Below, piece after piece: positions 27,121 through 35,942 of a DNA stretch of 64,000 bases (within the stretch, counting starts at the first letter, position 1; each line of letters begins with the position of its first letter). The notes below the pieces were generated by a model, which did no database searches, was not told where the DNA came from, and saw only the letters and a list, made by a program, of their open reading frames with translations. Location of the stretch: positions 62,001 to 126,000 of the forward strand of contig JAKAQR010000008.1 in assembly GCA_021819725.1 (NCBI GenBank), written 5' to 3'. A program made the position numbers and the translations under genes. The stretch is from Actinomycetes bacterium (lineage in GTDB: Bacteria; Actinomycetota; Acidimicrobiia; Acidimicrobiales; Acidimicrobiaceae).

Positions 27121-27870
27121 TCAAGCTGATGGCATCGTGAAGGTCTCATGAAACCTGGCGAGAAGGTCGGGTTTGAGACCAAGTTCGATGAGGTAGTTAG
27201 TGACTGAGCCGTAGCTGGTGTTGAGGAAGTCGAGGGTCTTCTCGGCAGTCTCTGGGGTCGAGGCCACCACCGTTGCGGGGAGATCTTTCCAGCTTGCTCT
27301 GTCGATGTCGGGATCGTTCGCGGCGAGTACACGACGTAGCGCATACTGGGTGAGGGCGTAGTCGGCTGCGATCTGGGCATCTGGCACCTGTGCCATGGAG
27401 AGCGTCAACATCGCCACGATGCCAGTTCTATCTTTCCCTGCAGCACAGTGAAAGAGGAGTGGCCAGTTATCGGGGTCCAAGATGATCGCCATCGCTTCGC
27501 TGAGCGAGTCCGGTCGACTCGTCAGAATCGCTCGATACACCTGGGCAAGGTAGTCGGGGTCCAGGCGGTCGAGGTCGGATTCGACGGAGACATCGATGAG
27601 GGGTAGATGGAGGAGGCGCTGGCCTTGGGCTGACTCGAGATAGCCCTGTTCTTGGCGTTCTTCGTTCGATCGGAGATCGATCACGGTTTTGAGGCGAAGA
27701 TTCGCGAACAGTTGGTTCCTCGACGCATCGGAGAGGCGAAAGAACGCCTCCGATCTGAAGAGGAGACCGCTACGAGTGACGCGTCCATCTACCGTTGGAT
27801 AGCCACCGAGCTCTCGGAGGTTATAGAGGCCATCCCAGGGGAGGAACTGGCTGGGTAGGTCAGTGGTCAT
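27121..27870 (-). CDS. Tyrosine-protein phosphatase (PtpB-like)
   Basis: A 249-residue phosphatase with the Cys-based P-loop HCAAGKDRTG (about residues 139-148), a general-acid Asp upstream (in LPLIDVSVESD), and the family N-terminal LYNLRELGGYPT and LLFRSEAFFRLS. This matches the tyrosine/lipid phosphatase family of Mycobacterium PtpB. There is no signal peptide. No kinase gene is adjacent, so its substrate is not indicated. ATG 27868-27870 gives the family start. The hairpin upstream at 27884-27916 separates it from the pilin gene. Confidence 0.85.
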   Translation of the reverse strand: MTTDLPSQFLPWDGLYNLRELGGYPTVDGRVTRSGLLFRSEAFFRLSDASRNQLFANLRLKTVIDLRSNEERQEQGYLESAQGQRLLHLPLIDVSVESDLDRLDPDYLAQVYRAILTSRPDSLSEAMAIILDPDNWPLLFHCAAGKDRTGIVAMLTLSMAQVPDAQIAADYALTQYALRRVLAANDPDIDRASWKDLPATVVASTPETAEKTLDFLNTSYGSVTNYLIELGLKPDLLARFHETFTMPSA

Positions 27871-27883
27871 GGTTCCATGTTAG

Positions 27884-27916
27884 AGGCCGACCCCCTCAGA
27901 TCGAGGAGGTCGGCCT
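27884..27916 (-). terminator. Strong hairpin between pilin and phosphatase genes
   Basis: AGGCCGACC (27884-27892) pairs with GGTCGGCCT (27908-27916) and an inner CCTC/GAGG pairs across one C-A mismatch, with loop AGATC. It lies about 40 bases after the pilin stop in the direction of transcription. No long U-run follows, so it may be an intrinsic terminator of low efficiency or an mRNA 3' end stabiliser. Confidence 0.55.
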
Positions 27917-27958
27917 GATGGTTTCATCAGAAGTGGTGAGCCAACAGGTGTTATCGGC

Positions 27959-28498
27959 CTACCAACCTGCGCTCGCAGCCGAGCTGTGCCAGCCAGAGCC
28001 AGCGGTGGTGCTAATGGTGGGTGTTGCTGCGCAGGATGTTATTGGGCTCGTTCCCGAGTAGTAGTAGGTACCTGCTCCAGCCCCGAGTGCGACATCTTCG
28101 ATCGCGAAGCTGGTCCCGGATGCGGCTGTTTCCGCCAGACAGACAGAGGTCTCTGGTGTTGCGCTTGAACTCGAGCCTGACGAAGTGCTGCCGGATGAAC
28201 TCGGAAGGAGGACGCTAATCGTGTTGTCAGTGAGTGCCTTCGTGTAAGCCGGATCGAGCTTTATCAGCCCCGCACTATCCACGTAACTCTGGTTGTTGGT
28301 ATAGGCCACCGACTCCGAGGTCAAAAGGTTCCGTAGGTCGGTCTCTGTGGCCTTATTCTGGGCCGAGGTTCGGGCTCCGAGAAAGGTAGGGATCGCGATC
28401 GCGGCGAGAATACCCATGATCAGGATGACCACCATCAACTCGATGAGTGTAAACCCGGACTCATCACTTTTTGTTAATTTCCGATAGATCTGAGACAT
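27959..28498 (-). CDS. Type IV pilin-like prepilin
   Basis: A 179-residue type IV pilin precursor. The leader MSQIYRKLTKSDESG ends at the prepilin peptidase site G|FTLIELMVVILIMGILAAIA, with Glu at mature position 5. The mature part has an N-terminal hydrophobic helix and a soluble domain with a Ser/Gly-rich loop (near SSSGSTSSGSSSS) and two Cys that may pair. ATG 28496-28498 follows AAGGAGAAAAGG. The upstream in-frame start at 28534 would lengthen the leader without a ribosome binding site. The prepilin peptidase and pilM-O genes run divergently next to it. Confidence 0.9.
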   Translation of the reverse strand: MSQIYRKLTKSDESGFTLIELMVVILIMGILAAIAIPTFLGARTSAQNKATETDLRNLLTSESVAYTNNQSYVDSAGLIKLDPAYTKALTDNTISVLLPSSSGSTSSGSSSSATPETSVCLAETAASGTSFAIEDVALGAGAGTYYYSGTSPITSCAATPTISTTAGSGWHSSAASAGW

Positions 28499-28685
28499 CC
28501 TTTTCTCCTTGCTGGCTTTCACGTCTCCGTGCACCGGAATTCCGGTACCTCCTCTGCTTCGGCGCGCTGGATGGGAAAACTTGAATGAAATAAACGCTGC
28601 AAGTGAGAATTATCTGTTGTGGGAGGCGCGGCTGCGGTTGGCGCGCTATTCAACTCGCCCGCGATTTCGTCCGAAGGCACTAATC

Positions 28686-29432
28686 ATGGGTGTGGTGATC
28701 GGTCTTGTCTTTGGCCTCATTGGTGGATCGGCGATGACCTCACTGACCTATCGGATTCCCGAGGGGCTCCCGCTGATGATGGACCGATCGAAGTGTCCAT
28801 CGTGTTCGCACCCGATTCGAGCTCGCGATAACGTGCCCGTGTTTGCCTATCTGTGGTTACGGGGGCGTTGTCGTGACTGTTCGGCGTCCATCCCGTGGCG
28901 CTATCCCCTGACGGAGCTAGCGGGTGCAGCGATCGGGGTGGTTGCGGCACTCACTCCCGTCGATACGCTCGACAAGTTCAGCTGTGGTCTGGCACTCCTG
29001 GTCGGGCTTGGGGCCGCCGTGATCGATCAGAGGACCTATCGGATTCCGAATGCGTTAACCTATCCAGCGGCACTCCTTCTCCTCGTGCTCGGCATCGCGA
29101 ACGCGTGGATCTCTGGTCGGTGGAGCCCCTTCGTCCTCACCATCGGCCTTGCCGTAGCGATCCTCGTGTTCTTTGTTCTCCTGCGGGTTGTTTCACGCGG
29201 AGGCATGGGTCTCGGCGATGCGAAGCTTGCGGCAGTCTTGGTCCTTGGTGTCGCAGCGTTCGGTATTTGGAGTACCGTTCTCGCTGTCCTTGCGAGCTTT
29301 TTTGCTGGGTCAGTGGTGGGGGTTGGTTTGATACTCGCAAAACGGTCTAACCTTCGAGCACAACTCCCTTTTGGACCATTCCTCACCGTTGGGTTTGTGC
29401 TCACTACTCTTAGTGTTGTTATTTTTCACTGA
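28686..29432 (+). CDS. pilD: Prepilin peptidase (A24 family)
   Basis: A 248-residue membrane aspartyl protease that cleaves and N-methylates type IV prepilins. The two catalytic Asp lie in AAVIDQRTYRIPN and GGMGLGDAKL; two CxxC pairs (CPSC and CRDC) form the cytoplasmic zinc-type loop of the methylating class; about seven hydrophobic segments follow. ATG 28686 begins the first membrane segment as in homologues but lacks a good ribosome binding site; a TTG at 28617 is an alternative. It is divergent from the pilin gene and precedes pilM-pilN. Confidence 0.88.
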   Translation: MGVVIGLVFGLIGGSAMTSLTYRIPEGLPLMMDRSKCPSCSHPIRARDNVPVFAYLWLRGRCRDCSASIPWRYPLTELAGAAIGVVAALTPVDTLDKFSCGLALLVGLGAAVIDQRTYRIPNALTYPAALLLLVLGIANAWISGRWSPFVLTIGLAVAILVFFVLLRVVSRGGMGLGDAKLAAVLVLGVAAFGIWSTVLAVLASFFAGSVVGVGLILAKRSNLRAQLPFGPFLTVGFVLTTLSVVIFH

Positions 29433-29504
29433 TAGCGGGGCAATTGGTCAACTTTGTCGCCGTTTTGGCCGATGCCCTCTTGGGAGTTTAGCGAGGATTC
29501 AAGG

Positions 29505-31208
29505 ATGGAAAAACTCATACTCTTAGAGATCGGAGCATTCTCCATCAAGGCATGCGAGATCGAGGTGTCTCGGCGTTCGCGACCACCGCTTTGGCTCGCC
29601 CATCGCGTCTTGCCCGATGGGGCGCACGAGCATCCTGAGAAGGTGGTGGAGACGCTTCGAGGTCTGCTCCGAGAGGCAGGTACCCGAACCAAGGCGACAC
29701 GGTTGATCGTGACCGATCCGGATCTTGTGGTGCGAAGCCTCAATGTTCCGAGCTCCGACAAGCATGAGCTGGAGATGACCTTTGGATTCGCGATGACAGA
29801 GGTCTTACCACTTCCCCTCGATGAACTTGTGGTCGATTATGAGACCGCGACTAAGGGGCGATCGCCGAACCCGAACGTCGTCATGGCCGGTGCTCCCAAG
29901 GCCACCATCGCTAAGGCGATCGATGTTGCCGAACGTAGTGGCTTGCGTGTCGATTGGGTCGATGTGGGGCCGCTGGCGGCGGCACGCGCCGTGAGTGAGC
30001 TCTCGAGAACCGAAGGCGAGGGCTATTACCTGGTGGTGGTCGGGGCCACCACCACCACGATCGAGGTGGTGGTGGGAGACCAACCACAACTCGTTCGTTC
30101 GATCAGGATGGGTGGCGAGCTCATCACCCAAGAGATCGCTCGACGCCTAGAGGTGGCGTACGAGGCGGCTGAGGGTCTCAAGAGAGCGATAGCGATCCAA
30201 GCATCAGAGGAGATCCATCAGCTCGACGGGTTCGCCACAGCAGATGGTATCGTCGCCGATGGTGTGCGCGCCATTGTGCAAGAGGTTGCCTCCTCGATCG
30301 ATTACTTCGCTATTCAAAGGGGCTACACCGACATCGACCGGCTGGTGCTCGTAGGTGGCTCATCGGCGGTCGAGCGGCTTGGCGTGGAGCTGGGCGACAA
30401 ACTCGCCCTGAAGGTGGAACGACCGGGACCACGACAGGTGCTCAGACTCATCGAAGCCGATGCTTTTGTGGAGGATTCATCGAGCAACTGGGTCGAAATG
30501 ACTGGCGCGGTGATGCGCGCACGCACCCATGACAAAGGAGTCAAGTATGTCAATCTCCTCCCTGCGCGTGTCCGAGCACGCCGTCAGCATCGCCGCCAGC
30601 TCATGCTGGTCGGCGCGGCGGGCGTGGTGCTGATTGGCGCGGGTGCATTGTTGACCCTCCAGCGCTATCAACAGCTCCAACAGGTCCAAGCGACGCAAAC
30701 ATCGTTGACGACGCAGCTTGGCGTGCTAAGCGGCCAGATGGCTCGGTACGCAACGTACGGTGCCCTCGCCCAAGGAGTTCGTTCAGCTCGATCGACGGTG
30801 ACCCAGCAGCTTGCGTCATCGATCGATTTTCCCCAGCTGTTGACCCAGATCGCCGGGGCTACCCCATCTGACTCGTGGCTGACCAGTCTCAGTATTGGCG
30901 CACCGACCACCTCGACGGGAGGTGCTTCAGGGCTAGGTGTCAGCTTTAGTCTCGAAGGTTGCTCACAGCTTGCACCCGCCCATTGGCTCGACTCGATGAG
31001 TAAACTCAGTTTCCTCGAGAACCTCTGGGTCTCCTCGTCGACCTTGACGCCACCAGGGAACACCACTCCGTCCTGTGGCGTCGGCGTTCCCTCTGCTGAG
31101 ATGGTTGAAGCTGGCATGACAACCTATCAAGGGTCGGCCATCATCTCGAATAACTTTGCTCAGTACCGAAGTGCGTCGTACCTGCGACAGTTGGGGGCAT
31201 CCTCATGA
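29505..31208 (+). CDS. PilM-PilN fusion protein, type IV pilus assembly
   Basis: A 567-residue protein that joins two normally separate pilus subunits. Residues about 1-345 are PilM, an actin-like ATPase-fold cytoplasmic protein (LLEIGAFSIKACEIE, VDWVDVGPLAAARA, MGGELITQEIARRL, LVLVGGSSAVERL). Residues about 355-567 are PilN: the PilM-binding start VKYVNLLPARVRARRQHRR, one membrane helix (MLVGAAGVVLIGAGALLTL), a coiled coil and a periplasm-type domain. There is no stop or frameshift between them. ATG 29505 fits the PilM N-terminus (MEKLILLEIG). The stop overlaps the pilO start by four bases. Confidence 0.85.
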   Translation: MEKLILLEIGAFSIKACEIEVSRRSRPPLWLAHRVLPDGAHEHPEKVVETLRGLLREAGTRTKATRLIVTDPDLVVRSLNVPSSDKHELEMTFGFAMTEVLPLPLDELVVDYETATKGRSPNPNVVMAGAPKATIAKAIDVAERSGLRVDWVDVGPLAAARAVSELSRTEGEGYYLVVVGATTTTIEVVVGDQPQLVRSIRMGGELITQEIARRLEVAYEAAEGLKRAIAIQASEEIHQLDGFATADGIVADGVRAIVQEVASSIDYFAIQRGYTDIDRLVLVGGSSAVERLGVELGDKLALKVERPGPRQVLRLIEADAFVEDSSSNWVEMTGAVMRARTHDKGVKYVNLLPARVRARRQHRRQLMLVGAAGVVLIGAGALLTLQRYQQLQQVQATQTSLTTQLGVLSGQMARYATYGALAQGVRSARSTVTQQLASSIDFPQLLTQIAGATPSDSWLTSLSIGAPTTSTGGASGLGVSFSLEGCSQLAPAHWLDSMSKLSFLENLWVSSSTLTPPGNTTPSCGVGVPSAEMVEAGMTTYQGSAIISNNFAQYRSASYLRQLGASS

Positions 31209-31780
31209 AAATCACTCGATCGACGATCACGACGGTTCTGGCTGGCGCGCTAGCCGTCATCATTGGAGTGGGGTGGTACTTTGGCCTGTATGCGCCGCTG
31301 GCTGCCCATATCGCCACTACGCAGACCCAGGTGGGTGTAGATCAGTCTCAGCTGGCCAACGATCGAGTGCAGCTGTCGCAGCTGATCGACGACAAACATC
31401 AGGCACCTCTTCTACGCGCACAGCTCAGAGCTCTTACTTCGGCGTTGCCCACCACCTTCTCTCTCGCCTCCTTCATCAGTCAGGCTGATGCAACGGCCAG
31501 TAAGGCTGGTGTGCCGTTGCTCCAGATCACCCCATTGCAGCCAGGTGCGGCGCCGAGTACTGGGGCCAGCTCGGCGATCGTACCAGGGGTCAGTTCGGTT
31601 GCCTTCACGGCAGAGGCGACGGGTACATTCGTGGCGTTGATGCATTTTTTGCACGGCCTTGATCATCTTGGAGAACTGGTCAATATCTCGACCATCCAGT
31701 TATCGTCACTCTCTGGTGGCGCTAGCAACAACCCCAAGATCAATCTTTCGTTTACCGGTGTCGTGTATTACCACCGCTAG
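31205..31780 (+). CDS. pilO: PilO-like type IV pilus assembly protein
   Basis: A 191-residue bitopic protein: an N-terminal membrane helix (ITTVLAGALAVIIGVGWYFG), a coiled coil rich in Gln, then a ferredoxin-like domain including FVALMHFLHGLDHLGELVNI, the usual PilO plan. PilO pairs with PilN in the cell envelope. It follows the pilM-pilN fusion with an ATGA overlap. As a Gram-positive homologue its sequence is divergent; the call relies strongly on gene order and domain layout. Confidence 0.78.
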   Translation: MKITRSTITTVLAGALAVIIGVGWYFGLYAPLAAHIATTQTQVGVDQSQLANDRVQLSQLIDDKHQAPLLRAQLRALTSALPTTFSLASFISQADATASKAGVPLLQITPLQPGAAPSTGASSAIVPGVSSVAFTAEATGTFVALMHFLHGLDHLGELVNISTIQLSSLSGGASNNPKINLSFTGVVYYHR

Positions 31781-31791
31781 GAGGTGTGAAG

Positions 31792-32160
31792 ATGACCAGC
31801 ATGGAGATCGCATCGCTTCTCGAAGAGCCCCGGGTGCCAGAGGTTGGACAAGAGGAGACACGGCATCGGCGACCACGCCTTCTGGTCGTGGTGGTAGGGG
31901 TAATCCTCCTTGTGGGACTTGGTGTTGGCGCGTACTTTGTGCTGGCGGGACACCCGCCATCGACTAACACCGCAGTGGCTGATACCCAACGCCCGAGCGT
32001 TCCCTCGTCCGAGACGGGACGATCAGCACCAGCGCCGGTGGTGGCCCACGCCACGGCCAGCGCACCGGTCCCGAGCAGTGAGTATTTCACTGTTAAGAAC
32101 CCATTTGTGCCCAAGATGATCCAGACTGGTCCGGGATCCTCGACCCTGCCTTCTGGCTGA
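31792..32160 (+). CDS. Small bitopic membrane protein, possibly PilP-like
   Basis: A 122-residue protein: short basic cytoplasmic segment, one membrane helix (LLVVVVGVILLVGLGVGAYF), a Ser/Pro/Ala-rich linker, and a C-terminal FTVKNPFVPKM. A Lys/Arg-Asn-Pro-Phe motif of this kind occurs in PilP-type proteins, and position after pilO fits, but similarity is too short to be sure. ATG 31792 has GGAGGT six bases before it, which favours it over GTG 31786. It is the last gene of the pil run before aroC. Confidence 0.6.
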   Translation: MTSMEIASLLEEPRVPEVGQEETRHRRPRLLVVVVGVILLVGLGVGAYFVLAGHPPSTNTAVADTQRPSVPSSETGRSAPAPVVAHATASAPVPSSEYFTVKNPFVPKMIQTGPGSSTLPSG

Positions 32161-32203
32161 TGCTGCCGGGGCGATCACGTTCGTGGGCTGCTAATCTCTA
32201 GCC

Positions 32204-33430
32204 ATGCTTAGGTATCTCACGGCTGGTGAATCACACGGCCAATCGTTGGTCGTGATCGTCGAAGGGCTCCCTGCCGGTTTGGAGGTCACCGTTGAACAGG
32301 TTGGTGCCGAGCTTGCTCGCCGGCGACTCGGCTATGGTCGCGGCCCGAGAATGCGCTTTGAGGCGGACGAACTCGTGTTGCTGGCGGGGGTACGTCATGG
32401 CCGCACGTTGGGCTCCCCCGTCGCGATCGAGATCAAGAACTCGGAGTGGGAGCGCAAGTGGACCGAAGAGATGTCCCCTGCGCCGGGATATCCGACTAAG
32501 AAGTTGACCAAGCCGCGCCCAGGTCACGCGGACCTTGCCGGGATGCTCAAGTATGGTTTTGACGATGCTAGGGACGTGCTGGAGCGAGCCTCCGCACGAG
32601 AGACGGCGGCACGTGTGGTCGCTGGAGCGCTTGCGAAGGCGTTGGTTGCTCAGATCGGGATCCAGATCCTCTCGCATGTGGTGCAGATCGGAGAGGTCAA
32701 GTCCGATAGGAGTAGCATCCCGTCGCCATCGGACCTCAATCGTATCGATGACTCAGAGGTGCGCTGTCTCGACAAGGAAGTTGCGGGACGGATGATCGCC
32801 GAGATCAAAGCGGCCGCCAAGGTTGGTGACTCGCTGGGGGGGTCGGTCGAGGTCGTCGCTCACGGGGTACCCGTGGGCCTCGGTAGCCACGTGCATTGGG
32901 ATCGCAAGCTCGACAGCCAGCTCGCCGGCGCCCTGATGTCGATCCAGGCGGTCAAGGCGGTGAGCATCGGTGCTGGCATCGAAGTCGCCAGACGTCATGG
33001 ATCTGATGCACACGATGCCATCCAGTTCGATCCCACCACCGGGCAGTATCTGCGCCCCACCTGGCTTTCGGGCGGCATCGAAGGGGGCATATCCAACGGA
33101 GCTCCTGTCGTTGCCGAGGTGTGGATGAAGCCATTGGCGACACTGAATCGCCCAGTGCTTGAGACCGTTGACACCATGACCAAGGAGTCAGCATTGTCAT
33201 TCAAGGAGCGCACAGATGTCGTTGCGGTGCCGGCGATGGGTGTGGTTGCAGAGGCGATGGTGGCACTGGTGTTGGCAAACGAGGTGACGCGCAAGTTTGG
33301 CGGTGATTCGGTGGCGGAGTTGGTGCGCAATTGGCAAGGATTTTGTGATCATCTTACGGCGACACCGTCGGCGGTGATTCGGTCTGATGCTGGGGAGTCG
33401 GCCGAGCATAAGCATCTCATAGATGAGTGA
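32204..33430 (+). CDS. aroC: Chorismate synthase
   Basis: A 408-residue FMN-dependent enzyme that converts 5-enolpyruvylshikimate 3-phosphate to chorismate. Signatures: LTAGESHGQSLVVIVEGLPAG at the start, the RRRLGYGRGPRM segment, RPGHADLAGMLKYGFDDARDV, ASARETAARVVAGA, and GGIEGGISNGAPV. All family active-site His and Arg residues that I can check are present. It opens an aroC-aroB-aroQ unit, overlapping aroB by eight bases, and follows the pil genes, an adjacency of pil and aro genes also known in proteobacteria. Confidence 0.95.
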   Translation: MLRYLTAGESHGQSLVVIVEGLPAGLEVTVEQVGAELARRRLGYGRGPRMRFEADELVLLAGVRHGRTLGSPVAIEIKNSEWERKWTEEMSPAPGYPTKKLTKPRPGHADLAGMLKYGFDDARDVLERASARETAARVVAGALAKALVAQIGIQILSHVVQIGEVKSDRSSIPSPSDLNRIDDSEVRCLDKEVAGRMIAEIKAAAKVGDSLGGSVEVVAHGVPVGLGSHVHWDRKLDSQLAGALMSIQAVKAVSIGAGIEVARRHGSDAHDAIQFDPTTGQYLRPTWLSGGIEGGISNGAPVVAEVWMKPLATLNRPVLETVDTMTKESALSFKERTDVVAVPAMGVVAEAMVALVLANEVTRKFGGDSVAELVRNWQGFCDHLTATPSAVIRSDAGESAEHKHLIDE

Positions 33431-34532
33431 ATTCGAGCCACAGCCGGCCTTTGTGAACGTCGCTGATCTCGATGGGGACCATGGCCAACCACGAGTGTAC
33501 GACCTAAGCGTAGGTGGTGCGCAGATCCCGGTACTTCTTGGCGCCCATGCATGGGATTCCTTGGGGGAGTTGATCCCTACTCATTGGTCCCAAGTCGTGC
33601 TCATCACCCAGAGCGCGATCCCTGGGAACTTCGCACTTGATTCCGATGCGACGTGGGTGTTCATCCCCGCTGGCGAAGCGGCCAAGAAGGCATCCGTGGC
33701 CGAGGAACTAGCCCAGCGGTTAGTGGAGTTAGGGTTGGATCGCCGATCAGGACTGATCGCCGTGGGCGGTGGAGTCGTTACCGACCTCGTGGGCTTTGTC
33801 GCCTCAACCTATATGAGAGGTATCGAGTACCTGAACGTCTCTACGACGTTGCTTGGGATGGTGGACGCGGCCATTGGCGGCAAGACAGCGGTCAATCTGG
33901 CTGGAGGGAAGAATCTGTATGGTTCGTTCTGGCAGCCGAGTGCCCTCGTGTGCGACCTGACTTTCTTGACCACGCTGCCGCGGCGTGAATGGTTGAGCGG
34001 AGCTGGTGAGTTAGCGAAATACAGTTTTTTGACATCGGAGCCAATCGCAGGCTTGGGGTTGGCTGATCAGATCTACGCGGCTCAGCGTCTCAAGGAGTCC
34101 TTTGTCGCAGGTGACGAGCGCGAGGCGGGACGTCGGAGCCTCCTCAACTATGGGCACACCCTCGGACATGGCATTGAGGGAGCCATGCTTGCCAAGGGAT
34201 CACATGGCGATATCTCCCACGGTGAGGCGGTGGCCGTGGGTCTGGTCTTCGCTGCGCGACTGGCGGAGCGTCTCGGCCGCATTGATGAGGGACGTGTGAT
34301 CGAGCATCAGCGTGTCGTTGCGGCGTACGGGTTGGAATCCAAGCTTCCGTTCGGACTCGAGATCGACGAGCTGTTGCGCTACATGCGCCACGATAAGAAG
34401 AACTACGGGGGCTTCAGCTTCGTTCTCGATGGTCCAGCGGGACTTGAACTCGTCCACGATGTCGACGAATCCGTGATTCGCCGCACACTTGAGGAGTATC
34501 CAAGAAGGGAGGCCAAGGATGGAACCCACTGA
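33423..34532 (+). CDS. aroB: 3-Dehydroquinate synthase
   Basis: A 369-residue NAD- and metal-dependent enzyme that makes 3-dehydroquinate. Marks: IAVGGGVVTDLVGFVASTYMRG for NAD binding; TTLLGMVDAAIGGKTAVN; metal ligands in GELAKYSF (Glu), LLNYGHTLGHGIE (His) and HGEAVAVG (His). ATG 33423 starts inside the end of aroC. The N-terminus has about 15 extra residues compared with many homologues. It overlaps aroQ by 14 bases, so the three genes are tightly coupled. Confidence 0.95.
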   Translation: MSEFEPQPAFVNVADLDGDHGQPRVYDLSVGGAQIPVLLGAHAWDSLGELIPTHWSQVVLITQSAIPGNFALDSDATWVFIPAGEAAKKASVAEELAQRLVELGLDRRSGLIAVGGGVVTDLVGFVASTYMRGIEYLNVSTTLLGMVDAAIGGKTAVNLAGGKNLYGSFWQPSALVCDLTFLTTLPRREWLSGAGELAKYSFLTSEPIAGLGLADQIYAAQRLKESFVAGDEREAGRRSLLNYGHTLGHGIEGAMLAKGSHGDISHGEAVAVGLVFAARLAERLGRIDEGRVIEHQRVVAAYGLESKLPFGLEIDELLRYMRHDKKNYGGFSFVLDGPAGLELVHDVDESVIRRTLEEYPRREAKDGTH

Positions 34533-35013
34533 AGCACGCCCTAGGAGCGGGGTCGCATTGCGTTTGATCGTGTTGGTGCATGGACCCAACCTGAACCTAC
34601 TTGGTCTGCGACAACCCGAGATCTATGGAACCACGACACTCGATGAGCTTACGCAGTTAGCAGCGCAGACGGCCACAGAGCTAGGTTATGGGTTCGTGAA
34701 TCACCAAACCAACAGCGAGGCGGAGCTCATCGATGTGATCCATGCGCTTGGTGCTGAGACTGCGGCACTGATCCTGAATGCGGGTGCCTTCACCCATTAC
34801 TCTTGGGCGATCGCGGATGCCATCGCTGCAAAGCGTGTTCCCACGATCGAGCTGCATATCTCCAACCCGGCAGCGCGTGAGGATTTTCGCACTATCTCTG
34901 TGCTCTCGGCGGTAGCGAGTGGATCGATTGCTGGATTTGGCTCGATCGGGTATGTCTTGGCGGTCCAGGCGGCGGCCCTGCTCGACCAGGGAGGCGACAG
35001 CCGCCGCGGCTGA
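34519..35013 (+). CDS. aroQ: Type II 3-dehydroquinate dehydratase
   Basis: A 164-residue type II dehydroquinase that dehydrates 3-dehydroquinate to 3-dehydroshikimate. Marks: LVHGPNLNLLGLRQPEIYG with the catalytic Tyr in EIYG, NHQTNSEAELIDVIH, ILNAGAFTHYS, and IELHISNPAARE with the catalytic His. ATG 34519 follows GGGAGG at good distance and gives a 15-residue N-terminal extension to the normal family start. It overlaps the end of aroB. The stop lies in a small GC-rich palindrome (AGCCGCCGCGGCT). Confidence 0.94.
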   Translation: MEPTEARPRSGVALRLIVLVHGPNLNLLGLRQPEIYGTTTLDELTQLAAQTATELGYGFVNHQTNSEAELIDVIHALGAETAALILNAGAFTHYSWAIADAIAAKRVPTIELHISNPAAREDFRTISVLSAVASGSIAGFGSIGYVLAVQAAALLDQGGDSRRG

Positions 35014-35185
35014 GGATTCGCTGGGTCTTGGCCATCTGTATCCAGATAGCGTCCACGTTGGCATTAGTATCGTCTAAGGATTCCCTAACTCGTGGCGTGG
35101 TCGCGCCGGATCCTTGCCAAACGATGGTATCGGTGGTGAACGCGGACAGCGGACCGACATGAGTGGGACATAAAGAAGGAGAGCC

Positions 35186-35842
35186 GTGTCGTCGAGACCG
35201 CGTAACAGAGCTGACTATACCCTTGCGGCGGAGACCCCAAAGAGGAAGCAACGGCGTCTGCTCTGGGCGGTGCTGATCGTGGCCGTCGCCGTCATCGTGG
35301 AGTTGTTGATTGTCTATCCCAACAAAATCACCAAGGTGGAACAGCAGGCGGACTTTAAGTCCTTTGTCGTCTCGATGCGCAGTGACGTGCTTGGATGCCA
35401 AGTCGCCTTGCAGGACGGCTATCATGCCCTTGCACGGATCCATGGTGGAGATACGAAGCAGCTGAGTGTGGCCAACACCATTCTTCAACAGGACGAGGCC
35501 TACTGTACGCTGGCCGTAAACTCGGATCTGTACAACCTAGCAACGCTTTCACCCCCGAATGATCTGAATCAGTTCAACTTGACCCCGGTCGCCCACAACC
35601 TCTATGCTTGGGCCTATCCCGGTGCGGCTGGCATCTTGGCTGACTCCGAGACGTTGCTCACCCAACCGGACAACCAGGGAGCGATCCAGAACTTGCGGAC
35701 TCGTGTGCACAACATGGATATGCTGCTCAAGTCCGTCAACAGTGACTTAAGCAAGGTCTCAGCTCAGCTGCACCTTACGCCCCAAACGGTGAGTTTGAAT
35801 CCCTTAACGGATATGCCATCCTTTGTCCGTGCCCAGCTATAG
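35186..35842 (+). CDS. Hypothetical single-pass membrane protein
   Basis: A 218-residue protein with a basic N-terminus, one membrane helix (LLWAVLIVAVAVIVELLIVY, residues 25-44) and an extracytoplasmic helical domain with three Cys (one in VLGCQVAL, one in DEAYCTLAV). I do not recognise the family. The GTG start at 35186 has a GAAGGAGA ribosome binding site, which makes it a real gene. The 172 bases upstream suggest its own transcript; it is convergent with nusB. Confidence 0.7.
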   Translation: MSSRPRNRADYTLAAETPKRKQRRLLWAVLIVAVAVIVELLIVYPNKITKVEQQADFKSFVVSMRSDVLGCQVALQDGYHALARIHGGDTKQLSVANTILQQDEAYCTLAVNSDLYNLATLSPPNDLNQFNLTPVAHNLYAWAYPGAAGILADSETLLTQPDNQGAIQNLRTRVHNMDMLLKSVNSDLSKVSAQLHLTPQTVSLNPLTDMPSFVRAQL

Positions 35843-35942
35843 CATTTGGGTGGTGTTCGTATCCCGATGACCCTGAAGGGGGAGGGCCATGATGCTGACA
35901 CTGGCGACCCTGTCAGTGATCGTTGCATCGTGTGACAGCGGG

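Noticed and set aside
35895..35916. CTGACA...TGTCAG inverted repeat between two convergent genes
   Set aside because: Only six pairs with a ten-base loop and no T-run; too weak to call a terminator.
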